From JAICMB01 sp963838885 (GTDB lineage: Bacteria; Acidobacteriota; Terriglobia; Bryobacterales; Bryobacteraceae), in assembly GCA_963838885.1 (NCBI GenBank), contig CAWITB010000055.1, forward strand, positions 1 to 64,000: 64,000 nt of DNA. Direction: 5' to 3'. Both the position numbers and the translations under genes were made by a program. The notes under the pieces were generated by a model, which worked only from the letters and a program-made list of their open reading frames with translations, did not search any database and had not been told where the DNA came from. Every line of letters begins with the position of its first letter. Within the stretch, counting starts at the first letter, position 1. Shown piece by piece: positions 24,678 through 34,523 of this stretch.

Positions 24678-27600
24678 CCGAAACCTTGCTCCGATGGTCG
24701 AAACTGCCGCTGGCGTGCGCGGCCGCTCTGCTTAGCGCCGTCACGCTTCACGCGCAATTATCCGGTTCCGCATATCGCGCCCTCGGTCAATTGGACTTGC
24801 AGCATAACGGACTGAACTTGGTGCAGGGCGTAGAGTTGTATGCGCCAGCGGGCGTGGCGCTCGACTCCAGAAGCGGCCAGTTGCATTTATATATCGCGGA
24901 TACGCGCAACTCGCGGATTCTTGCCTGGCAGGACGTCAACGCGTACCAGACAGGCAATCCTCCTACGCTGGTCTTGGGACAACCGAACCCGCAATCCTCG
25001 AATCCGCTGGGCATTGGCTCGAAGGGACTGAACGCGCCGCTGGGGTTGGCGGTCGATCCGATTACAGGGAATCTCTTTGTCGCGGATTATGGGGACAATC
25101 GCGTGCTCCGGTTTCCATCACCGTTTGCCAATCCGACCCGCATCGAGCCGGATGCAGTGTACGGGCAGCCCGGCTTCGCGGCTTTTACGGCGCTGCCGAT
25201 TGCCAACAACACGCTGAACAAACCGCGCGCGGTGGCGGTCGATAGCGCCGGGAATCTGTGGGTGGCGGATACGGGCAACCACCGCGTGGTGAGGTTCGGC
25301 GCGGGCGCGCTGGGCAGCACGACGCCGCCAAACGCGGACACCGTGATCGGGCAGAAAGATTTTGCGAGCGGGGGCGCCAACCAGAGCGGGGCCGGACTGT
25401 CGGCGTCGGGCTTTGATACGCCTTCGGGCTTGGCGATCGACGCGCAAAACAATCTTTACGTCGCGGATACGAATAATACGCGCGTCTTGAAATTCGGCGC
25501 GCCGCTGGGCCCGGCGTCCCAGAGTCCGGCGGCCAGCGCCGTGTGGGGCGAAGCCGATTTCAAAACGCGCGGCGTGCCGGCGCAAGCCTCCAGCTCCACG
25601 CTCGCAGGACCGGCGGGAATCGCGGTGGACGCAAATAACCTCTATGTCGCGGTTCCGGCCGATAATCGCGTGATGGTGTTTCCGCTGAGCGGAGGGGTTG
25701 CGACGAGCGTGCTGGGGCAGCCCGATTTTTCCACCAACAATCCAAACTCGAGTTCTTCTCCGTTCGCCTCGCAAAACACGCTGGCTGCGCCGAACGACGT
25801 GAAAGTGGATGCAAGCGGCAACCTCTTCGTGGCCGATACGGGAAATAACCGCGTACTTCAATTTCCAGCAGGATCGAAATCGGCGACGCAGGTGTGGGGT
25901 CAGACGGATTTCACCTCGAATGGTCCGAATCAGGTCAAGCCGGCCAGCATCAACACTCCCTTCAAAATGGCGATCGACTACTCGGCGTCGCCATTTGCGT
26001 TATATGTGTCGGACACGAATAACAATCGGGTTTTGATCTGGAAGGATTCGGCGCGATTCCGGACCGGCGATCCGGCCGATCTGGTAATCGGGCAGCCGGA
26101 TCTGCGGACCACCATCGCGAACGTGGATACCAACGGATCGCTGCCTTCGAAGACGTCTCTTGCGGGTCCGGCCGGAATCGCCGTGAACCAAAGCGATGGC
26201 ACTCTCTACCTGGCGGATGCGGGAAATAATCGCGTATTGCGTTTTCCGCGCCCTGTTGGCCAATCCGGGCGAATCACGCCGGACGCGGTGTTGGGGCAAG
26301 TGGATTTTGCAAGCTCGACATCCGCTTTCGTCACGGCTTCCTCGCTGCACGCGCCGACAGGCGTGAGCCTGGGTCCGAATGGAGACCTGTTCGTGGCCGA
26401 TTCCGGCAACAATCGCGTTTTGGAATTCGCCTCGGGCGCGGGGACCGGATCGTCGGCCATGCGCGTATACGGGCAGCCAAATGCCTTTTCATCGACGGCG
26501 CCGGGCCAGGCGTCGGCGCAAACATTAGCATCGCCGCAAGGTCTTTACGTGGATCAATCCTCGAATTTATACGTCGCTGATAGCGGCGCCAACCGCGTCC
26601 TGATTTTCCCCAATACGCAAGCTGCGCCCACGGCGGGCATGACCGCGGCTTTCGTCATCGGGCAGGGCAGCTTCAACGGTTCGGGAACCTCGCAGGGTAC
26701 GGCCTTCAAAGCGCCCACCGATGTGGACGTGGACAGCGGCGGAAACATCTACGTTGCCGATTATGGAAACAATCGCGTGCTGGAATTCCCATCGTTAGTG
26801 TTTCTGCCGGTCACCGGCGCGGCGGCCTCTTCGGTCGTGGGGCAACAAAGCGCCAGCGGGACAGCGGCCAACTGGGATTCGACGAACGGCGCCGCCACGC
26901 CCGAAGGCTTGTATGGTCCGCTGGGAATTTATCTCGACCGGCAGGATACGCTGTATGTCGGCGACAGCGGCAATAACCGCGTGGTGCAGTTTCTGAAGGC
27001 CGCGGCGGTGGTGAATGCAGCGACGTACCAAGCCAGCGTGCCCGTTGGACAGGGCGCTCTGGCGTCGCTTTTCGGCGCCGGCTTGGCGGGCAGCGCCGAT
27101 TCGGCGGCAAATACGCCATTGCCTTCGACGCTGGTCAACCGGCAGATTATCGTGAACGACAATATTATCGCGCCGCTTTATTACATGGGACCATCGCAGA
27201 CGAATTTTCAGGTTCCTACAAGCGCGCCTTTGGGCGCCGCCCGCATTGCCGTGCGTACGGCCGATACGGCGGAGCTCATCGCGGGTGGCCCGTTCGAAGT
27301 CGCGGCGGTTTCACCGGGACTGTACACGATCGCTCAGAATGGAACGGGTCAGGCCGCGGTTATCAATCAGGACAAAAGCGTGAACAGCTCATCGAATCCC
27401 GCCCTGCGAGGCACGATAGTGAGTCTTTACGGAACCGGACAGGGGCAGGTCAGCCCCGCGGTGCCAGACGGGTTCGCCGCGCCGGTTTCGCCTTTAGCGC
27501 AGACCGTCACGGTGCCAACCTCCGATGCGGCGACGTGCGTGAATTCGCAGCCCTCCATGTGCGTGGCGATGGGCAGCTTATTCGGAACGGTGCAGTTTTC

Positions 27601-27736
27601 GGGTCTGGCGCCGGGCTACGTGGGACTGTGGCAAATCAACGTTGTCATTCCTCCGAACCTTACGCCGGGCACGGTGAATGTCAGAGTCCTGCTCGACGGT
27701 ACGCCCAGTAATGTGGTCAGCATCGCGGTTCGTTGA
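24674..27736 (+). CDS. Secreted NHL-repeat protein with TIGR03437-like C-terminus
   Basis: A 1020-residue protein. It has a signal peptide (LLRWSKLPLACAAALLSAVT), then repeated NHL blades such as LYIADTRNSRILAW, LFVADYGDNRVLRF, LWVADTGNHRVVRF, LYVADSGANRVLIF and IYVADYGNNRVLEF, spaced about 55-70 residues, forming one or two propellers up to about residue 770. The last 240 residues (VVNAATYQASVPVGQGALAS; TVNVRVLLDGTPSNVVSIAV) match the TIGR03437 region abundant in Solibacter proteins. Start GTG 24674 overlaps the exporter stop codon. Probably extracellular and structural or ligand-binding; the coupling suggests a role linked to exopolysaccharide. Confidence 0.88.
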   Translation: MTETLLRWSKLPLACAAALLSAVTLHAQLSGSAYRALGQLDLQHNGLNLVQGVELYAPAGVALDSRSGQLHLYIADTRNSRILAWQDVNAYQTGNPPTLVLGQPNPQSSNPLGIGSKGLNAPLGLAVDPITGNLFVADYGDNRVLRFPSPFANPTRIEPDAVYGQPGFAAFTALPIANNTLNKPRAVAVDSAGNLWVADTGNHRVVRFGAGALGSTTPPNADTVIGQKDFASGGANQSGAGLSASGFDTPSGLAIDAQNNLYVADTNNTRVLKFGAPLGPASQSPAASAVWGEADFKTRGVPAQASSSTLAGPAGIAVDANNLYVAVPADNRVMVFPLSGGVATSVLGQPDFSTNNPNSSSSPFASQNTLAAPNDVKVDASGNLFVADTGNNRVLQFPAGSKSATQVWGQTDFTSNGPNQVKPASINTPFKMAIDYSASPFALYVSDTNNNRVLIWKDSARFRTGDPADLVIGQPDLRTTIANVDTNGSLPSKTSLAGPAGIAVNQSDGTLYLADAGNNRVLRFPRPVGQSGRITPDAVLGQVDFASSTSAFVTASSLHAPTGVSLGPNGDLFVADSGNNRVLEFASGAGTGSSAMRVYGQPNAFSSTAPGQASAQTLASPQGLYVDQSSNLYVADSGANRVLIFPNTQAAPTAGMTAAFVIGQGSFNGSGTSQGTAFKAPTDVDVDSGGNIYVADYGNNRVLEFPSLVFLPVTGAAASSVVGQQSASGTAANWDSTNGAATPEGLYGPLGIYLDRQDTLYVGDSGNNRVVQFLKAAAVVNAATYQASVPVGQGALASLFGAGLAGSADSAANTPLPSTLVNRQIIVNDNIIAPLYYMGPSQTNFQVPTSAPLGAARIAVRTADTAELIAGGPFEVAAVSPGLYTIAQNGTGQAAVINQDKSVNSSSNPALRGTIVSLYGTGQGQVSPAVPDGFAAPVSPLAQTVTVPTSDAATCVNSQPSMCVAMGSLFGTVQFSGLAPGYVGLWQINVVIPPNLTPGTVNVRVLLDGTPSNVVSIAVR

Positions 27737-28869
27737 CGGCGGGCGCGCCCGTTATGCGGAATACGCCTGCAAGGGCGAGCGTTAGCAAGACATTTGTAAT
27801 ACCGGCCGGCCGTCGCGGCAGAAACGATTCCGCGAACATGATTGACGCCATAAGCAGCCGCGCATAGAAGCGCGGCGGACCACAAACGCAATCCGGCGCG
27901 CACCGCGAGCCATAGCAGCGTTCCGCAAATAAATACATTCTCAAAAAAGCGGATGACGCTTTCTTCGGCCGAAGCGTCGAGAATCGTCGCAAAGGGCATC
28001 CACTCGAGCGCATGTCTTGTGGAGCTGAAATGGAAGGGCTGCAAATCGTGGGCCGCTACGGCCGCGGCGAACAGAATAGCGATTGCCGCCGGGCGCAATC
28101 GCAGACGCGAGAAAACGAATAGCCACAGAAGACCTCCCGCCGCGGCGCCCACCAATTCGGACACGGACAGGAATTTATCCACGATCGTTACGCGGGCAAT
28201 CAGGATGGCGAAAATCGTCAGGAGGAGCAATTGGCGGCTCCGCTTTATTCCAGTCAGCTCCTCGAACATGAGACCTAGGGCGAGCCACACCGCGGTATCG
28301 CGAAAGACGTCGGCGAACTGAAGCGTCGGGGTATAGACGAGCGGCTTCAGAGCGTCCCAGTATTTGTGAATATCGGTGACAGGCTCGAAGGGAAACAATC
28401 GCCATGCCAGCCATGAGAGCAGTAGCAGAAAGACGAATGGCCGCCACGCAACCTCCGGAAACTTTGGGATGCCGACGACAAACACAACGCCCGCCACCGC
28501 GCCCAGCAGGGATCCGGTTGTATTGGCGGAAAGGTCCCAGACGGACGTGTAGCGATCCGCGACATAGAACTGCGCCAACTCCATCGCGAGCGAGAGCGCT
28601 GCGCCGAGAGCCGCGGCCAGCGCGATTCGTCCGATCGGGCGGCGCGACGATATCGACCTGACGAGGAAAAATCCGAGGGGGATGTAGAACAGGACGTTAG
28701 CGAGAAAATCGCTGCGCTCGAGGGGAGTTCGCCAACTTGCCAACAGAGCCGCGAACGGCTGAACGCCCGCCGGATTGCCATGCACGAACTCGAACGGATA
28801 CAGCGAGCCGTACACGATGGCCAAGGCGATTGCAGCCGCCAGGAGCGCGGCATGGCGATTCCATTTCAC
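27717..28869 (-). CDS. VanZ-like membrane protein, one frameshift near the C-terminus
   Basis: A polytopic membrane protein of the VanZ type, about 380 residues with ten or more hydrophobic segments. The first part shows LFYIPLGFFLVRSISSRRPI and LSLAMELAQFYVADRYTSVW, the conserved VanZ signature region. The ATG 28869 start has GGGAGAAG just upstream. After residue about 330 the frame runs into unrelated sequence. One base near 27860 restores LLMASIMFAESFLPRRPAGI and LALAGVFRI and gives a stop at 27717, which I use as the end. VanZ proteins occur in exopolysaccharide and exosortase clusters with unknown function. It converges on the NHL gene. Confidence 0.75.
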
Positions 28870-28899
28870 TTCTCCCGTAATTGTTGCAGTATGCGCGGA

Positions 28900-31146
28900 T
28901 TACCATCCCCGCTCAGTCGCCGGAAGGCTGGGATCCTGCTTCAATGCCTTGCCCAACAACTCTTTTCCCGATTCCGGATGACCCGCTTTCACGTACGACA
29001 TGGCGAGATGAAACTCCCGGCGCGGACTGGGATCGCGCTCCACCGCCGCTTTCAAGTGATCGACGGCCGCGCCATACATCTGTTTGCGGTAGTAAATCCC
29101 GCCCAGAGTATCCTGCGCGGCCGCATTGTCCGGAGCGATTTCCACCGCGCGTTCGGCCAATCGCAGAGGCTTCATCAACATCCGTGGAGGCCAAAATATA
29201 GGCGAGGTTGTTGAGGGCGAATACATTCGAGCTATCAATGCCTATGGCGGACCTGTAGGCGGCGATCTCGCCGGCGCGATCTCCGCTCTCTTCGTCGATG
29301 CCGGCCAGCAGCAGGAATGCCGCCACGTTTTGACCGTGTTGCTCCAGCACCCGTTGCAAACGTTGCCGCGCGCTATCCAAGCGGTGCTCGCGGCGATCGA
29401 TCTCGGCTACATCGATTTCCGCCTGCACGAAATTCGGGTCGTGCGCCAGCGCCGCCTCAAATGCTTTGCGCGCCTCGTCGATCCGGCCATTTCTCAAGTA
29501 CCATTCCCCCAGGAGGACTTGCATCGGAGCGGACTGGGAATGCGCCGCCGCAATCTCGGCCAGGCGTTCGGTTGCTTGTGGGGCTTCATTGCGCGCGAGA
29601 TAGGCATCGGCGAGCAGACGCGCCCCGCGGCTGTCGTCCGGCTTCAGCTTCAATACCTCTTCGGCATCCACTCTCGCCCCTTCGTAATCCTTTTCCCGCA
29701 TTTTCAGGAGACCGTCCTGCAGCACCAGTTGGGGAGTCCTGGCTGCGCGCAAGGCCTCATTTAAAGAGAAGCGCAGCTCTTTCGTATTCCCGGCCTGCAG
29801 CAGCGCCCAGTTGCGCCACTCAATCAAAGCCACTGTCTTTTTTTGCGGCGCGGGCGCCTCATCGAGGAGGTTCAAAGCCGACTGAGGCTGATTCGATATG
29901 ACGAAGCTTTTTGCGAGCGCCAGGCGCGCGGCAAGGAAGGCCGGGATCGAGACGCAGCGCTTCATTCAATTCCTGGCGCTCGCGGTTGGCGAGACCTTCG
30001 ACGGCATAAACGCGCGCCAGCTCGGAGTGAGCGCTCGCCGAATTCGATTGCAGGTGCAAAACTTCATCAAGGTCCTGCTCCGCTTGCCGCGGTCTCCCGT
30101 CCTTAAGGGCGAGCTGGCTACGCTCGAAAAGCGCCTCGGTGTCTTTGGGGTTTCGCTTTAACGCTCCAGCCAGAAGCTTCTGCGCGTCCTGTCGCCTATT
30201 CGCATCCACGTATAGCAGCAGTAACTTGCTACGTGTTGGCCGGTAGCCCGGGATCGTCGCGCACCAAGCGCTCCAGCTCCGCGATTGCGGCGGACTTGGC
30301 GCCCCTTTTGTAGAGAAACATGGCGTGAAGATCCCGATACCTTTTATCGGGCAGCGCGGAAAGCTGTTTCAACGTCGCTTCGGCCGCGTCCATCCGCTTC
30401 GCGCCAATCTGGAGCAGGGCGAGGCTGAGCAGCGCGGGACCGTTTTTCGGATCCAGTTGGACGGCTTTCGCGATCTCCGGTTCCGCCTGTTCGGGATGCC
30501 CCAGGAGCATATAAAACTGTCCGAGAGCCAGTCGGGCAGCCGAGGAATCCGGCGCGATGACCACTGCCTTTTGCAGCGCGTCTTCCGCTCCCTTGAAGTC
30601 TTTCTTCAGGAGCATAATGCGCGCCAACGCAACGGACGATTTCAAGCGGGACGGAAATTTTCGCAGCGATTCTTCGAGACGCTCGGCTGCGTCCTCCTTT
30701 TTGCCCAATTGAAACTCCGTGATCGCCAGCGCATTAGTCGCTTCCTCATCGTTAGGCGAAGCGGCAAGAACGTTTCCCAGGCGACTCTCGGCATCCTGCA
30801 GGAGATTGCTCTTCCGAGTCAGGCTGAGTAGCTCGGCGACTTTCAACTGGGCCCGCGAATGCTTGGGGTCCAACTCCGTGGCGCGATGAAACGCGCGAAA
30901 CGCGTCGAGCGTATCGCCTCCGTCCAGGTACGCGATCCCAAGCTGGTAATACGGCTCGGCATCCCGCGGCATAACCCGCATCGCATTTTTGAATTCCAGG
31001 ATCGCTCGCGGATACTGTTTGGCGGCGACGAGGGTCTCGCCTCTCGCGAGAAAAGCCGCCTCTTTCTCGTGGGGCGATTTCTTGCAGCCCTGCAGCGAGA
31101 TGGCAACGAGGCCAAGAAAAACGGCGGCTCGGCCGGCCTTCAGCAC
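28900..31146 (-). pseudogene. PrsT-like TPR lipoprotein, three frameshifts
   Basis: The three frames together give about 745 residues colinear with the intact TPR lipoprotein at 40210-42501. The first (31146 to about 30235) starts with GTG and a lipobox (LGLVAISLQGC), then TPRs such as FKNAMRVMPRDAEPYYQLGI. The second (about 30235 to 29940) carries RPRQAEQDLDEVLHLQSNSA. The third (about 29960 to 29190) holds LALAKSFVISNQPQSALNLL. The fourth segment, to 28900, ends with RREFHLAMSYVKAGHPESGK. Breaks at about 30235, 29940 and 29190 each need one base. GTG 31146 overlaps the stop of the PEP-CTERM gene before it (GTGCTGA). Either a recent pseudogene or sequence errors; the paralogue is intact. Confidence 0.75.
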
Positions 31147-31982
31147 ACGTTGCGAACCCGTTTGGACCGGGTCCGCTTGGTGAGCGCCAAAACGCCGCCC
31201 ACGAGAGACCCAAACAAAACGACCGAGGCCGGCTCCGGCACGGCATCCAACTGCACAAGGTAGGTTTGAATTCCGGGCGTTATGAGGCTGCCGTTGGCAT
31301 TTGCGCCGCCGCTGATCACGGCATAATTATTAAACAGAGATGCATTCGGGTTCGCATTGACGAAGTTTTGGGCGGCCGTGATATCGGCTGCGACGTTGCT
31401 CATATTCGTCCCGTCGTTTTGAATGGCGCTGAATGTGATGCCGCTTTCGGAGGTCACGCTGTTATTCCACATGATCTCCCAAATGGCGGTCTGGAGCTCC
31501 TGGTCCGTGGTCGTGTTGGAAGGCGTGGGGCCGCCTGGAAGCCCTGGATACTGATTGACCAGGTAAGTAGCCATCTCGAAGCGTTCCTGCGGCGTATCGT
31601 AGCCAGGGCCAAGATTCAGCGCCCAGCCGGAACTGCCGACATTACCGAAGCGGACATCGCTCGAGTTGTTGCCTATTTGAGAAACCTCAACGATATCCGC
31701 GTTGTAGGTGGTGGGAGGCGAGATGTCCTCCTCGGCGTCCACACACCACATTGCCGTATTGGTGCTATCGATCGTCGCGGTAAAGCCGCCGCCCGAGCCA
31801 AAACTGAAGCTCACCGGATAAGTAGGGTTTCCGGCCGGCACGTTGACCGACGTGTAGATCTGAACGCCGTTGCTATTGAGGACCGTGCTCGATAGAGGCA
31901 CCGGGTCCGCAACCGCTGCCACACTGAACACTCCCAGCGAGACGACCAAACCGGCGCAAAGACTGTATCTTGTGTTTATCAT
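31140..31982 (-). CDS. PEP-CTERM sorting-domain protein
   Basis: A 280-residue exported protein and expected substrate of the exosortase. It has a signal peptide (MINTRYSLCAGLVVSLGVFS) and a mature region rich in Asn/Ser/Thr/Gly (YPVSFSFGSGGGFTATIDST; TDQELQTAIWEIMWNNSVTS). The C-terminal sorting signal is VPEPASVVLFGSLVGGVLAL followed by basic residues (TKRTRSKR). The middle resembles secreted PEP-CTERM proteins with a WEI/N-rich surface domain. GGAGGAG six bases before ATG 31982 fixes the start. It is followed by the decayed TPR gene, with overlapping stop and start. A sigma-54-like site lies upstream. Confidence 0.9.
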   Translation of the reverse strand: MINTRYSLCAGLVVSLGVFSVAAVADPVPLSSTVLNSNGVQIYTSVNVPAGNPTYPVSFSFGSGGGFTATIDSTNTAMWCVDAEEDISPPTTYNADIVEVSQIGNNSSDVRFGNVGSSGWALNLGPGYDTPQERFEMATYLVNQYPGLPGGPTPSNTTTDQELQTAIWEIMWNNSVTSESGITFSAIQNDGTNMSNVAADITAAQNFVNANPNASLFNNYAVISGGANANGSLITPGIQTYLVQLDAVPEPASVVLFGSLVGGVLALTKRTRSKRVRNVC

Positions 31983-32011
31983 TCGATCTCCTCCGATATC
32001 GGACAACTGAA

Positions 32012-32027
32012 GGCATGTGGAGGGCCA
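32012..32027 (-). promoter_or_regulatory. Candidate sigma-54 promoter of PEP-CTERM gene 1
   Basis: The minus strand reads TGGCCCTCCACATGCC, with GG and GC ten bases apart. The predicted transcript start near 32001 leaves an 18-base leader containing the GGAGGAG ribosome site. Agreement with the TGGCAC-N5-TTGC consensus is partial (TGGCCC, ATGC). Confidence 0.45.
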
Positions 32028-32159
32028 GATGTAAATTTGTGTCTTTGCATACAGATAGGGTCTTCCGCCAGCCAGCACAGTAAACAATGTTGGAAACAGT
32101 GACGAAGATTCGACGGGTAAGCCGTTGTAACTAGAAGAAGTACTAGGAGAACTAGGGCG

Positions 32160-34442
32160 TCACAGGTGGGCCAGAATCTCGCGGGCGTCCTTTGCTTCCG
32201 GAAGGTTCGGATCCAGCTTTAAGGCTTTGAGCAGCGATTGTCTAGCATCATCGTCCTTTCCAGCCCTCCAGGACGCTAAACCAAACTGGTATTGAAACAT
32301 GGGATTGCCCGGTTCTCTCCCGGCGCACTCTTTCAAGTAGTTCCAAGCCATTTGATAAATTCCCTTTTTGTAATAGATCCAGCCAATCGTGTTCGTGACT
32401 TGCAGATTGTCGCCGAGCGCTTCCTTGGCCTCCTGCGCGAGTTTCAAGGCCACGTCCATGTTGCCGCCGCGTTCCGCCAACAACGCGGCGAGATTATTCT
32501 TGGCCAAGGCATTGCCGCTATCGGCCTGGAGCACGCGTTCATAAGCCGCCCGCGCTTCGTCCCAGCGCTGGACCTTCTCGAAAATGACCCCCGCGGCAAT
32601 AAGCAAGGCCGCATTCCGCGGGTCTTTACGCATGGCGCCCGCGAGGACGTCGGCGGCGGGTTGGGGCTTCTTATCCTGCGCGTACAGATCGGCCAACAGT
32701 ATGGCGCTGTCGGCGCCCGCCGATGGCAGATTGACGGCCTTGCTCAAGGAGGCAATCGCCTCCGGACGCTTATTCTGAAGCAGGTAAATCTGCGCCAATT
32801 CGTGGTACAAGAGGGCCTCCTGAGGGTGAGCCGGAAGCTCCTCTTGCAAAAATCCGACTGCCGCCGCGGGCTGCTTCTCCGCGACGTAAGTCATCAGCGT
32901 GCCCTCTAGAAAACGCTTGGAACGCGGCTGCAGGTCCCAGGCCCGCTTAAACTCTTTGCGCGCCGCGGGCAGGTCGTTTTTCGCCAGCGCCAAAATACCG
33001 AGCTGGCGATGCGCTTCCGCGTTTTGCGGCGTGCGGTCCGCGACCGCCCGCACGATTTTCCCGGCCTCCGCATACTCCTTTTTGGAGATGAGAGATTGGC
33101 TGTAGGCGAAGAGAGCCTGTACGTCGCTGGGGTTGTTCTGAAGCAATTTTCTGGCATTGAATGCGGCCGCGTCCAGCGCCCCGCTTTGATTTTGTACTTC
33201 CGCCAGGCTCAAGCGCGCTTCGCGATATCCGGGATCGTATTTCAATGCCGTCTCAAGCGACCGCTGGGCTTCTTGCAATTGGCCGCGTCGAGAAAACGCC
33301 TGCGCGTACCAGTAGTGCAGTGCCGGCAAGTCAGGCTGATATTTGTGGGTCTCATTGAACTCCACAAGCGCGTTATCGATGTCTCCATTGGCAAGGTATA
33401 TCCGGCCTCTAAACAGGTGGCCGTAGCTGTCCTTTGGATTCGCCTTCAGCAGAGCCGCGTTTAACGCTTCGGCCGACTTACGATCGTTCAGATTGAAATA
33501 TACTTCGATCAGCTTATGAACAATGACCGGATCGTTGTTATGAAGTTGACGTAATCGCGTCAGCTCGCTTTGCGCCTTCCGCCAATCGTTGGTTCTGACG
33601 TAAAAATCGGCAAGAGTCGTCCAATATTTGGCATCATTGCCGTGAGATGCCTGAATCCTCTTTGCGACGGTTTCCGCCTCCGGGAAGCGATTCAGACCCA
33701 GATAGTAGCCCAGTTGCGCGTCCCAAATGTCCATATTGCCGTGACTGACGCGAAGGGCTTGCGAGAAGAGCGGCTCGGCATCGGAGGAGCGGCCGGCCAC
33801 AATATAGAACTTAAGCAGCGCCAGGTAAACCGGGGTGGAGCGCGGATTACGCTCCAGCGCCAGCTTAAGATAACGCTCCGCGCCCGCAACATCCCCGGCG
33901 CTCTTCTTGACGGAAGCCAAAGCGAGAAGCGCGGCCACGTGACTCGGCTGCAGCTCCAGAACGCGGTTGAACGCGCCCTCGGCTTCCTTCAGCTTCTTCT
34001 GCAATGTCTTGATGGCGCCCAGATTCAGAAGCGCTTCAATATCGTCGGGAGAATGTTCCAGGACGTAATCTGTCTCTTTCGACGCTTCTTCGAGCTTGCC
34101 GCTCAGACGGTAGATTTGCGCCAGGCCTTTATGAGGCGGCAGATAGTCCGGTTTCGCCGCCACGGCCTGTTGCAGCAGTTGGTAAGCCTGCCGGTAATTG
34201 CCTTGGCGATACTGCAATTCTGCCAGAACGCTCGCAGCTTCGGCGAAGTTGCGGTCGATCTTCAGCGCATTCAGTAACTCGAGTGTCGCCTCTTTCAGTC
34301 TGCCCTTCTGAATAAGTTGCAGACCGTGGTTATAGTACTTCTGCTTGAGAACTTGAGGATCCCGATGGCAGCTTGCCAAAAGAATCGCCAACCAGCAGGA
34401 CCGGAAATATCCCTTGCGCGCGTCGAAACAATAAACTTGCAA
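32160..34442 (-). CDS. TPR-repeat lipoprotein, PrsT-like
   Basis: A 760-residue protein made of some 18-20 tetratricopeptide repeats, such as HGLQLIQKGRLKEATLELLN, LNLGAIKTLQKKLKEAEGAF and NTIGWIYYKKGIYQMAWNYL. Near the N-terminus LAILLASC forms a lipobox, so it is probably an outer-membrane or periplasmic lipoprotein. The frame opens at TTG 34442, directly after a TGA. An ATG in another frame seven bases upstream (MIASLLFRR) would fit if a base were missing, so the first residues are uncertain. Such proteins accompany exosortase systems and are thought to help assembly or export of exopolysaccharide. It lies downstream of PEP-CTERM gene 2. Confidence 0.85.
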   Translation of the reverse strand: MQVYCFDARKGYFRSCWLAILLASCHRDPQVLKQKYYNHGLQLIQKGRLKEATLELLNALKIDRNFAEAASVLAELQYRQGNYRQAYQLLQQAVAAKPDYLPPHKGLAQIYRLSGKLEEASKETDYVLEHSPDDIEALLNLGAIKTLQKKLKEAEGAFNRVLELQPSHVAALLALASVKKSAGDVAGAERYLKLALERNPRSTPVYLALLKFYIVAGRSSDAEPLFSQALRVSHGNMDIWDAQLGYYLGLNRFPEAETVAKRIQASHGNDAKYWTTLADFYVRTNDWRKAQSELTRLRQLHNNDPVIVHKLIEVYFNLNDRKSAEALNAALLKANPKDSYGHLFRGRIYLANGDIDNALVEFNETHKYQPDLPALHYWYAQAFSRRGQLQEAQRSLETALKYDPGYREARLSLAEVQNQSGALDAAAFNARKLLQNNPSDVQALFAYSQSLISKKEYAEAGKIVRAVADRTPQNAEAHRQLGILALAKNDLPAARKEFKRAWDLQPRSKRFLEGTLMTYVAEKQPAAAVGFLQEELPAHPQEALLYHELAQIYLLQNKRPEAIASLSKAVNLPSAGADSAILLADLYAQDKKPQPAADVLAGAMRKDPRNAALLIAAGVIFEKVQRWDEARAAYERVLQADSGNALAKNNLAALLAERGGNMDVALKLAQEAKEALGDNLQVTNTIGWIYYKKGIYQMAWNYLKECAGREPGNPMFQYQFGLASWRAGKDDDARQSLLKALKLDPNLPEAKDAREILAHL

Positions 34443-34460
34443 TCATATCGTCGATTCCAG

Positions 34461-34481
34461 GGCGGCATGGCATTTGCCGCC
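34461..34481 (-). terminator. GC-rich hairpin between PEP-CTERM gene 2 and the TPR gene
   Basis: GGCGGCA and TGCCGCC flank a seven-base loop, giving a perfect seven-pair stem in the 80-base space between the two genes. No T-run follows, so it may attenuate rather than end transcription, or stabilise the upstream mRNA. The same bases also contain a weak GG-N10-GC pattern, which I do not count as a promoter. Confidence 0.4.
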
Positions 34482-34523
34482 CCGAAAAATGCGGAAGCCG
34501 ATCGGTTAAATGATCCTGTCTAC

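Noticed and set aside
27616..27716. C-terminal extension of the VanZ open frame
   Set aside because: It is antisense to the NHL gene's TIGR03437 end; the frame-corrected VanZ stops at 27717 with sensible membrane sequence.
34450..34481. Sixth GG-N10-GC site ahead of the TPR gene
   Set aside because: The bases coincide with a GC-rich hairpin that better explains them, and the TPR gene appears to be read through from the PEP-CTERM gene.
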